Below, in pieces: positions 31,972 to 40,327 of a stretch of 64,000 nt of DNA. The stretch spans positions 270,448-334,447 of the forward strand of contig CAUYUJ010003669.1 of the NCBI GenBank assembly GCA_963575745.1. Reading direction: 5' to 3'. A program made the translations under genes and the position numbers. How positions within the stretch are numbered: the first letter of the stretch is position 1; each line of letters begins with the position of its first letter. The DNA comes from Prorocentrum cordatum. Its lineage: Eukaryota > Sar > Dinophyceae > Prorocentrales > Prorocentraceae. The notes below the pieces were generated by a model. The model saw nothing but the letters and a program-made list of their open reading frames with translations. It searched no databases and was not told where the DNA came from.

Positions 31972-32479
31972 CTAGCCGTCGGGCGGCCCAGCCCAGGGGC
32001 GGCGCCTTGCCGAGCGGGCCCCGGGGCCCCGGGTGTTGGTTCGTTTGTCGTGGACTCTGGCGAGCTCCGCGCGGGCCTCGCTGGCGCCACCCGCGAGAAG
32101 TTGGGCCCACATGGCTGCGTAGGAGGAGAACAGAATCGTCCGTCGCCGCCGCCGCCGCCGCGTCGTCCCCGCCGCCTCAGGCATCGGCGTCGCCGTAGTC
32201 TGCGTCGTCAACGTAATCTAGGTCCAGGATAGCATTCGCCACTCCGCACCGCCACAGAACTCGACCCCAATCGGGAATAACGAATCCTCCCGGGAATAGG
32301 GTTGAGAGGACGAGGCCGAACACGTCCCGATATCGCGGCGCCATCCGCCAAGCCCACGAACAAGTCCGAGCGTGGACAACAGCAACCCGAATGAAGGCCT
32401 CCCTATCTCGGGCGGCAAGCGTTTCCTCATCGTCGCAATGTGAGATTGTTGCTTCCCCTCGCGGGAACAAGCCCGCCAT
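31972..32479 (-). CDS. Small hypothetical ORF(s), possibly one frameshifted gene
   Basis: The frame 32,177-32,479 starts M-A-G-L-F-P-R-G-E-A and contains A-W-R-M-A-P-R-Y-R-D-V-F-G-L-V-L and an acidic end L-D-L-D-Y-V-D-D-A-D. An overlapping frame to 31,972 continues with I-L-F-S-S-Y-A-A-M-W-A-Q-L-L-A-G-G-A. Both have protein-like composition and could be one gene interrupted at a GCC repeat near 32,145-32,165. No family is recognised. The gene lies between the hexamer array and the gene starting at 31,938, on the same strand. Confidence 0.35.
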
Positions 32480-32514
32480 GTGCGATATGTAAGACTCGAG
32501 CTGAAAAGCGCTCT

Positions 32515-32965
32515 GGTAAGAGTACGAGTACGAGTAAGAGTAATAGTGAGACCCAGAGTAATTAAGAGTAAGAGTAAGCGTACGAGTAAGGAGTCAGAGT
32601 AAGAGTAAGAGTAAGAGTACGAGCACGAGCAAAAGTAAATCTAAGAGTACGAGTACGAGTAAGAGTAAAAGTAAGAGTAAGAGTAATAGTAAGGGTACGA
32701 GTAAGAGTACGAGTAAGAGTAAACAGTAGAGGTAAGAGTACGAGTACGAGTAAGAGTAAGAGTAAGAGCCAGAGTAAGAGTGATACTCAGAGTAAGAATA
32801 AGAGTAAGCGTACGAGTAAGAGTCATAGTAAGAGTGAGAGTCAGAGTGAGAGTAGGAGTAACAGTAAGAGCACGAATAAAAGACGAGTAGGAGTAGGAGT
32901 GGTGAGGAGGAGTAAGAGTAAGAGTAAGAGTGGGAGTACGAGTAAGAGTGGTGAGGAGGAGTAAG
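32515..32965 (+). repeat. (GAGTAA)n array, second spacer
   Basis: About 450 bp of AGTAAG/AGTACG hexamers, of the same kind as 28,980-29,240. The remainder up to 33,157 holds family B hairpins at 33,042, 33,085 and 33,120 and no clear gene. Confidence 0.88.
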
Positions 32966-33157
32966 ATTAGGCCAATCCCTCCCAACTGTCCTGCTCCACT
33001 GTTTCTGCGCCTCGAAGAGCGCGCGCGCGCGTCCGCCGAAGCCCCGCGACCGCGGGTGACTGCGCAGAGACTGCTACGTACTTCACCGCGACCGCGGGTT
33101 ATTACCTAATCAGACTTCCCCCACAACCGCGGGCGCGCCAGCGCGCTACCCGCTACC

Positions 33158-35470
33158 TCATCTGCGACACCACTGCTGCCTGCCAGTTTTCTGGTCACTT
33201 CTCCGCGCGCATCTCGCGATGGCCCTCGCTCTTCTTGCCCTTCCCTTTCGTGCGGCGGGACGCAGTGGAGCCGAACAAAAATCAATCTGTTTCGCGTGGT
33301 CTGCGACATGGAGCGGCTGCTTCTCCTTCGACATCTGGATGGTGGGCCAGCCTCGCGATCTGTCCGCCCCCTCCTCGCCCTTGTGCGCACGCTCGCCAGC
33401 CACCCTCTGCGCGTGGTCGATCGCCTCTTCGGCTGCAGCGGGCAGGGCCACGTCCCCGTCACCACGGGTGATACTGTAGCCACCGCCCTCCAGCCACTCC
33501 TTCACGCTGCCGACAGGCCCCAGGATGAATATAGCGGTTGCCTCGTGGGACCCGGCGTGAGCGTGGACATGCAGAGTGGCGCGCGCTCTCACCTGCACAA
33601 ATGCGCGCGTCGCAACGAGGAGCTCGTCGATCTTGTCCGCGGAGTGGCCAGCCACGAATCGAACTGACTTGCGTGCCATGGAGTCCACGACCTTCGTCCA
33701 GTTCTCCGCCACCTCGGAGTCGATGGGCCTACGGCAACCTGGGGTCAGACTGACCACGGCCACCTTGATGGACGCCATCTGCTGGATACTCACGGCCAAA
33801 GCAAACTCGCCGATCGTAATCTGGCCGACGCCAGGCAGGTTCAGAAACTGCTGCACGCCCACCTCTGACACGAACCCATCCCGCCCTGCCATTAGGAACG
33901 GCCCTTGCGAGTCGCAGAGAAAGGGCGCCTCTGCGCGCCCCTCGCCCTCTGCGCGCCCCTGGCCCTCTGCGCGGCCCTGCGTCAGCATGCTTTGGAGCTC
34001 TTTCCTCTGCTCTACTGCAGAGCACCGCACCAGGAGCATATGAGGACCCTGGCGGCGCAGGTCGCTCGCGATCTCAGGGAGGTTGCCCCCTTCGGCAACG
34101 TCCACGTACACGCGCTGAGCCTGTCCAAAGCCAAACTCGTCGCGCGCAGCAGACCCCTCCGCGACCGCGGAGCTCTCCGCAGGGGACCCCATCCACGACC
34201 GCGGAGCTCTGCTGTGGCCAACCGTGCCAGGGTTGCCACTGGTGGTGAGCACCCCAGTGCTGGTGGTACGCAGCCCAGTGCTGGTGGTACGCACCCCATT
34301 GCTCGCTGGGCTGCGCCTGCAGAGCTGGCGGGGGCACAGGCACTCCGAGACGGGCGGCCGTCTGCGAGCAGGTGAGACGCGGCTGCGCGGGGCGAGCTGA
34401 CCCGCCCGCGTCTTCGTCGTCGCTGCGAGGCGGCGGTCCGAGTGCACCAGTCCGAGTGCGGTCCGTGCTGCTGCCGTTGGAGCTGCTGCTCTTGCTCCGC
34501 CCCCTCGCCGCCGCGGCTCCATCGCGAGGAGACGCCGCCGCGACCGCGGCTTCTTCTGAGGCTGGTGCGGCTGGCTTGCGCGGCTGGCTGGCTGATGCGG
34601 CTGAGGCCGCTGTCTGCTGCTGCCCCCCCGCGCGCTTCTCGGCGCCGCTGGCGCCGCCGGCTGCTGCTGGGGCTGCAGCGGGGCCCCCTTCCGAGTCGGA
34701 GTCGCTGTAGGTGTACGTGTACGAGTCCGAATCGATTCCGTGGTCTTTCTTGCGAAACGCGGATTCTGGGCACAGATTCCCCGCTGCCGCGGACTCCCCC
34801 TCCTTCGGCACCTTCGGCGCCCCCTGCCGCGCCTCCTTCGGCTCCTTCGGCGCCGCCGCCTTCAACGCCTTCCTCTTCCGCGCCTGCTCCTCCGCCTCCA
34901 GCAGTGGGACGCTCCCGCGACGCTCCTTCGGCGCCTCCTTGAGCGCCTGCTTCTGCGCCTTCTGCGCCTCCTGCTTCTGCGCCTCCTGCGGCTTCTTGCC
35001 CTTCCTGTGCTTCCCGCGCTTCTCCGCTGCCGCGGATTTCTCCTCCTCCTCGTCCTTCCTCCCCTTCTTGTCCTTCTTGCCGTCCTTCCTCTACTTCTTG
35101 GCCTGCTCCGCTACCGCGGATTTATCCTCCTCCTCGTCCTTATTGTGCTTATTCTCCTTCTCCTTGCCCTTATTGTGCTTCTTCTCCTTCTCCTGGTCCT
35201 TCTTGTCCTGCTTGTCCTTCTTCTCCTTCTCCGCTACCGCGGAGCGCGGCGCGAGCTGCGCCTTCGGGCGCGCTGCCTCGGCTGGCGGGCTCGCCTTGGG
35301 CCGAGGCGCCAGTTTCGCTCTCGGGCGGCCGGGGCCCGCTACCTGCGCGGGCGGCGGCTCACGCGGTTCGCTCTTCAGCGAAGGACGAGGCGAAACGCTT
35401 ACGCGGCTCGCCTTCTTGGCCACGCCCCCACCCCCCCGCTCCGTCACCGCGAAGATGGAACAGAGGGGCT
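33158..35470 (-). CDS. Lys/Ala-rich protein with a conserved C-terminal domain; one in-frame TAG and a 34-nt duplication
   Basis: The N-terminal half is highly basic, with K-E-K-K-D-K-Q-D-K-K repeats and S-A-V-A-E or S-A-A-A-E at each family B hairpin. A TAG at 35,091-35,093 interrupts one continuous frame. A His/Trp/Gln repeat (Y-H-Q-H-W) follows. The frame then switches at 34,163-34,210, where removing a 34-nt unit joins it to the C-terminal domain: F-G-F-G-Q-A-Q-R-V-Y-V-D-V, H-M-L-L-V-R-C-S-A-V-E-Q-R, L-P-G-V-G-Q-I-T-I-G-E-F, V-A-V-V-S-L-T-P and F-I-L-G-P-V-G. From memory this domain resembles an unnamed symbiodiniacean family. The 5' end is not fixed: 35,470-35,870 is low-complexity and may hold an intron or leader. 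The basic N-terminus suggests nucleic acid binding; the role is unknown. Confidence 0.5.
34158..34210 (-). repeat. 34-nt duplication with two family B hairpins that separates two frames
   Basis: Hairpins at 34,158-34,171 (TCCGC-GACC-GCGGA) and 34,192-34,205 (TCCAC-GACC-GCGGA, G-U paired on the coding strand) lie in a 34-nt direct repeat. The upper frame reads Q-S-S-A-V-V-D-G, the lower E-S-S-A-V-A-E-G. Skipping 34 nt joins the two frames exactly. Confidence 0.75.
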
Positions 35471-35870
35471 CGATCAGACACGGCTGCGGAAGGAGGAGAG
35501 CGGAGGGCAGGGGGATGCCAGAAAGCAGAAAGGGGGAGGGCGGGGGGCATGGGACAGGGAAGGCAGAGCGGAAAAGGCAGGAGGAGGAGAGCGGAGAAGG
35601 CAGGAACGCGGCCGAAGTAATGCAGGGACGCAGGATAGGGAAGGCAGCGCAGAGGAAGGAAACGGACAAGGACAGAAGGGAGAGCAAGCAGCCGCTCACT
35701 AGGAGATGCACGAGCAGGGGGGCAGGAGGAATGATCGGAGCGACCCGACAAATTGTGTCTGCGCGCGGCGCTCTCTGCCTCGGAACGCTGGTGCGTGGAG
35801 AATCGCTCCGCCACCGCGGATCAAGACCCGACCTACTCACTTCTTCCTCACCTGGGACGCCTGACCCGGC
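35471..35870. other. Low-complexity spacer
   Basis: It is purine-rich on the plus strand with one family B hairpin at 35,807-35,820. The open minus frame through it is Pro/Ser/Leu-rich and looks like pyrimidine bias, not protein. It is a possible intron or leader of the downstream gene. Confidence 0.45.
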
Positions 35871-38453
35871 TTAACCCCCATCCCCCCTCGGCTTCTTCCT
35901 CTGGGGCGCCGCGATCTGGTCGAAGGCGGTCTGCTGCGTCGTGGCTTTTTGTTTATTCGTCGGGGGGGCGCTGTCGACAACCTCCTGCCCCGCCTTGATT
36001 GCAGCCGTGCTGACGATGCACGGCAGCTTCGCTGAATACGTGGACACCATTGGATCCACCTCGGCCTTGGCAGTCTTCAGACGAACATAATCACTCGCCC
36101 AAACTTGTTTCACCGTCTCCATGACCACGGAGGCGTTCGCCGCGATCTGCGCTTCACCTGGCGTTCGCCCCGTCATGTCCGTCCTCCTCATGAACCAGAA
36201 CGGGTGGACTAAGTCCCTCGAGTCCCATACGAACCCTCCGTCACCCTCCTTCGGTAGATTGAGCTCAGGCTGCACGTGAATCCTCACGACCACATCTTCC
36301 CCGCTTTCGACGCCAGCTTCTTGTTCCTCGGGGGTGGTGGCTTTCACCCACGACACCTCTGCGCACGCGGCTTTCGGGTGGATGAACACGCCCGGCCCCT
36401 CCATGACCATGGACGCGTCCTCCTTGAACCACAATGGCACCTTCAAGTGCCCAACGGGAATGTCTGCCGTGGCCGCGGCCTTGATCGCACTGCCGCTCTT
36501 GATCATCGCGATGGGGATTTCGCATGTCATGTGGTCGCGGTTTGCGGCCATGGCTAACGCCAGTACCTGCTTGGCAATCTGCGCGTTGTCCAAGGTGCAC
36601 GCAGTGCGCGCCCGCTCGCGCCATGGAATGGTCACCGCTTTGCCCCCGCTCGCTGCTGCGGCAGACACTGTCTCGTGCGCGGTCAATGCCCTCCCTTCTG
36701 CGTCCTGCTTGATTACCTTGGGCGTCAGACTCTCCGTGACCACGGAGCTCTTGCCCTTCGGCCCGGGGGAAAGCGATTGCCCCTGAAAATTCTGGTCGTC
36801 CCGCAATTTCCCTACGCCCTGCATCAGTTCCGTCTCCCGCGATAACTGAGGCATGTCCGCCTTTGTCAACCCAGCTTTTCCCAATGACATCAACTCCACT
36901 AGCTTGGTCGCGATGAATGAGCTGCAATCCTTTGCGATCGCGTTCTGCTGCCCCCTGACAGACTTGCCGTCGGTGGGATTCTTCGGGGCCGCGAAAATCA
37001 GACAGCCCCGCTATAGGAGCGGAGGGGTCTGGAACAGCTTGCGGCGGAAATGGGGGGAGGGGGGGGCAACGCGCAAGAGCAGGAAGAACGAGCGACGAGG
37101 GGAGGTGGAGAGGTGAGGGACATAACCACTCTTGAGGAGAGGTGGGGGAAACGAACGATGAGGGGAGGGGGGGGGAGTACAATTGCGAGGGGAAGAAGGG
37201 GAGAGGACGATGCTGACGAGCAGGGGGGCAGCGGTAGATAGCGCAGCTCTGCGGATTTTTGCCATGACATTGACCTCCACCTCCGCAATCCACTTGCGCC
37301 GCAATTTCTCGGAAGTCGGCCCCTCCACTACCGCGGATGCCATGTTTCCCAGCTGCAGGAATGCACCCTCTACTTCCTTCAAGAAATCATACATCTGGAA
37401 CCTCGATTCCTTGCTGAATCTGTGCGCAATGCTGGGGGGGGGGGGGGGGGCCTGACAAAACCCTCTGGTGGGCGGCTGCTTCCAAGCCCACTTGAAGCAG
37501 GCGTTCTTGAGTTTGGGGAACTCCTCAGGGTAGGGCGCAATCGCGCCATAGGCCTCCATGCGCATTTTGCGCATCTTCGGGTTCACGAGCACACCGGTGA
37601 ACGAGAACAGGTCTTTCATGTGAATACGGCCCTCCCCTCCTGCAGCACGCACCACTTTGAATAGGTGCAGGAAGTCAGGGTGGTCGATCTCCGCCCCGTA
37701 CAAATCGATGAGCTTGTCCCTCACTGGCTCGAAAGGCACGCATCCTTCCGGGTCTGGTTTGCACAAACCCACCAGGGTCGACAGGATCTCCAGGTGGCCC
37801 GTTTTCATGGCAGTTTCGTTCTTCTTGTTGAGTGCGATGCTGATTGCTAGAGCTGCTTCAGGCTCCTCTTCGTCCATCCTCCAAGACAGAATCTCCCACT
37901 CCAGGCCGCCTTCGCACTGTCGACCCCGCTCGCCGTCGTGAGCTCGCACTTTCTCCAAATCGTAGTTTCCCTGATCGTCCAAAAGTGGCGAACACTTGCA
38001 ATCGCGCTTGGCCTGCTCGGCCCCATCACCGCGGGCCCCTGAGCAGACGCATCCTTTTCTGTTGCCCAAGATGTTGCGGAAAGAACAAGTCAGATGGCTG
38101 TGCGACAAACTACCATAACTCGCTGGCTGGCAAAGTTTGTTATGCAGGGCCATGTCCGGATCTACAGCGATCTTCTTCGCAAAGTCGTCTTGCATGACTC
38201 TGTTGCTGCCCCCCGCCACCGCGGGTTTTTCTTCCACGAGCACACCGTTGCTGTTTGCATCTCTGGGATCGTACCCATCCTTCATGATGTCATATATAAT
38301 TTGGTTCGTACGCAACGATTTCACTGGATCGCCGCCGCGGTTCTGAGGACGAGGCGCAATCTGAAACGGCGCCGCGACCTTCTTCGACTCAACCCTGAAT
38401 CGAGCTCGGTACGCGATGCTTCTTTTGATGATTTTGGTGTGGTCGTCTGCCAT
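35871..38453 (-). CDS. Large family protein (about 780 residues), two exons
   Basis: The ATG at 38,451-38,453 opens M-A-D-D-H-T-K-I-I-K-R. Exon 1 runs to about 37,255 and includes a Cys-rich patch (C-S-F-R-N-I-L-G-N-R-K-G-C-V-C), a well-conserved-looking block (E-E-E-P-E-A-A-L-A-I-S-I-A-L-N, T-G-H-L-E-I-L-S-T-L-V, V-N-P-K-M-R-K-M-R-M-E-A-Y) and K-W-A-W-K-Q-P-P. Exon 2 (about 37,015 to the TAA at 35,871-35,873) continues with A-A-P-K-N-P-T-D-G-K-S and K-V-I-K-Q-D-A-E-G-R-A-L-T-A-H-E-T, ending in a basic tail. From memory this matches a high-copy unnamed dinoflagellate family; function is unknown. Family B hairpins inside read S-V-V-T-E, S-M-V-M-E, S-V-V-M-E and S-A-V-V-E. It is the first gene of the co-oriented set. 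Confidence 0.6.
37015..37255 (-). other. Probable intron in the large family protein gene
   Basis: The coding strand is pyrimidine-rich (CCCCTCC, CTTCTCC). Coding in exon 1 ends near M-A-K-I-R and resumes near L-I-F-A-A-P-K in another frame. Exact splice sites are not certain. Confidence 0.5.
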
Positions 38454-38534
38454 GGCAGCTGGCCAAAGCGACCCCCGCTGCCGCGGCCCCCCCCCCCAAC
38501 CCGCCACCAAATCAGCAGACGCCGCCACCGCGGA

Positions 38535-38981
38535 GATGCGATCTCCGATCCTGCTCGGACCGACAAAAACGGCGATGATATAATAGGGTGACGATTGCGA
38601 CGACGGCATAATGAGCCCCTGACAATGATTTCACTTGGTCTTCTCAACCTCTGAAGAGGAGAGAGACGAGGGAGACGGCAATGACACGAGAGGGGGGGGG
38701 GGGGAGGCAAGACGTCGGGGGGGCGAACATAAAGCAAGAGGAGAAGAATGATGAGCGAATAAAAAAGGAGGAAGAGGATGTGAGGAGGACCAGGATGGAC
38801 GACGAGGACAAGAAGAGGAGGGGAGGAACGATGGACGAGGAGATATGACTAGGAAAAAGACGAGGACTCGGAGAGGAGGCGGGAAGAGGAGGACGACGAG
38901 AAGAGGACGGGAAGACGAGGACTGGGGAGCGAAGACGAGGAAAACAGGGGCACAAGGTCGTCGACGCCCCAGACCTCAGAA
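38535..38981 (+). other. Purine-rich right subterminal region
   Basis: It is almost only G and A between about 38,690 and 38,960. It sits between the first gene and the right inverted repeat, a likely position for the promoter of the gene set, but no motif can be named. Confidence 0.4.
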
Positions 38982-39074
38982 CGACAACCATGGGCAGGGC
39001 ATGCGATGTCAAAACTGCTTGTTGTGGTTCTGTTAGACAAAGGAGTCGTTCACTTTATTTGCGAAAGCAGATTA
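38982..39074 (-). repeat. Right terminal inverted repeat of the giant element
   Basis: The inner motif is at 38,982-39,011 and the outer motif at 39,054-39,074, both the reverse complement of the left-end motifs and in mirrored order. Confidence 0.75.
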
Positions 39075-40320
39075 CGTTATTACCGCCCGCGCTCGATTCA
39101 CTACTGACCTCTTCGAAGCGAGGATTGTCCTGGTTCCGGATACCCCGCGACTGTGAGCATGCTGGCGAGCCGCTCGGAGCTCGCCAGCGTGGGCGTCGCG
39201 TGCCGTTTGAGCGGGCGCGCGAACGCCTTCGGGAATGACTCCGATGCTGACGCGGTGGGTTGCTTTCAGCTCCCCATTCTGGATCGTCGCCAGTGCGATC
39301 CACGCGCCTCCAATCCTTGCGGCTCGATTGGCGTTCGCGCAGTGCGCAGGTTGAGCGGGGGCCCCCATTGCGCCCGAGCCCCGGTTGAATCCGCCGAGAG
39401 AGATCGCCGGCGTCGCGCGGGTTACCCCGCAAAACGGCCATCATCGCAGGAGACCCCGCATATTGGGTTCCCAAGTACCTGCGCTTGGAGTGACCTTCGT
39501 AACTCCTCTTCTGCAGCCGGTATCTTTCAGTCATCAGAGTCGCCCGGCTCGCGCCCATCAGGCTTCGCGGAGCTCCTCGGCGCACCTCTCGAGGGACAAG
39601 CTGGCAGTCATGTGTCTCGCAGACGCGCACTGGGCGGCGGCGGCGGGGGCGTCGTTGGAGTCGGCGAAAACGCGTTTCGAAGTCAACGCGTTGAATGTAC
39701 GAATCGGTCTGACTCAAATGCGACGACGGACCCCTCCTGCCTCCCCCGTCGCCCCGGGTGCGTCCACGACGAAAATGCCGGGCGCTATGGCAAAAATCGG
39801 ATTCAATGGTTTGCCCGTTGGCATGCTCCGGGCTACCCCGACGCCCCTCGCCCTTTCCTGAGGCGCGTCTACGGCTTCTACCCTTGCCCCAGAATATATC
39901 CTCATAATGTGGTTTTCGAAAAGACGCCAAGAACGTTCGAATGCCTCTACCATGCAGGCCGTCATCTTTCACCCCTGCCTCTACCTTCACCCCTTGACCT
40001 AAGCGCGCGTCGGACCGCGCGTCGCGCCCGTCGAGCCGGCCCCTTCATGAAACGTCTCAATTCGCGCTTACGTTTCTGATGGCCGAAGAATATCCACGGT
40101 GCTTGCTGTTCTTCGGCGAGGCGTGCAGACACATCAGAGAATCCTAGGTTTCTGGTGCCTTCGTCTGGCGAGGCGCGGGCAGCTGCGCCCGGGTCGACAT
40201 CGGACTCTGCGGGCAACCCCGCCGACACCACTAAGGCAGCGGCGCTGGCAGGGGCCGCCGTTGCCGACGGCCCCCGACATTGAGCCCAGGAGTCTCGCGA
40301 CCCCGAGGGCTGGCCACCTT
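39075..40320 (-). pseudogene. Broken minus-strand frames, possible downstream part of the gene at 40.3-41.2 kb
   Basis: Frames such as 39,714-39,965 (with F-E-R-S-W-R-L-F-E-N-H-I-M-R-I-Y) and 39,962-40,231 (with R-L-A-E-E-Q-Q-A-P-W-I-F-F-G) look protein-like but are not joined by an evident splice pair. No family is recognised. Confidence 0.2.
39417..39459 (-). repeat. Family A hairpins beyond the right end of the giant element
   Basis: 39,417-39,430 is a perfect 5-bp stem (minus GCGGG-GTAA-CCCGC). 39,446-39,459 has loop GTCT and one G-U pair. Their presence shows that family A resumes outside the element. Confidence 0.7.
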
Positions 40321-40327
40321 GTCGGTT

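Larger units (their letters stand above)
21993..38534 (-). repeat. Family B hairpins (about 50 copies), full list
   Basis: 14-nt units, plus strand TCCGC-NRCC-GCGGA with variable stems. Starts: 21993, 22469, 22652, 23050, 23527, 23737, 24075, 24115, 24491, 24895, 25253, 25576, 26721, 27074, 27266, 27993, 28500, 28882, 29463, 29602, 30152, 30791, 30817, 30938, 31157, 31590, 31814, 31844, 31874, 33042, 33085, 33120, 33455, 33705, 34158, 34192, 34537, 34780, 35023, 35107, 35230, 35807, 36118, 36400, 36733, 37324, 38022, 38212, 38474, 38521. Degenerate candidates: 29384 and 35440. Stem pairs seen include TCCGC/GCGGA, TCCAT/ATGGA, TCCGT/ACGGA, TCCTC/GAGGA, CTCGC/GCGAG, GCCAT/ATGGC, GCCGC/GCGGC, CCCGC/GCGGG, CCCAC/GTGGG and CCCGT/ACGGG. 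The loop is always GGYN on the minus (coding) strand. Confidence 0.85.
21733..39075 (-). mobile_element. 17.3-kb giant TIR element with about seven co-oriented genes
   Basis: Two separate motifs are repeated in inverted orientation at both ends and in the same order. The outer motif starts TAATCTG and ends GCAAATAAA (left 21,734-21,754, right 39,054-39,074; 19 of 21 match). The inner motif starts TGACATC and ends TTGTCG (left 21,792-21,821, right 38,982-39,011; 26 of 30 match). Between them every supported gene is on the minus strand, including a DDD transposase-like protein and an EEP-family nuclease-like protein, and every family B hairpin of the window lies inside. Size, transposase and inverted ends point to a giant DNA transposon. 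I found no convincing target-site duplication, so the exact tips are uncertain. Confidence 0.7.

Noticed and set aside
39055-39990. Minus frame of about 310 codons, Arg-rich
   Set aside because: It has no domain and unusually high Arg; adjacent frames look more protein-like. Kept only as a low-confidence broken tract.
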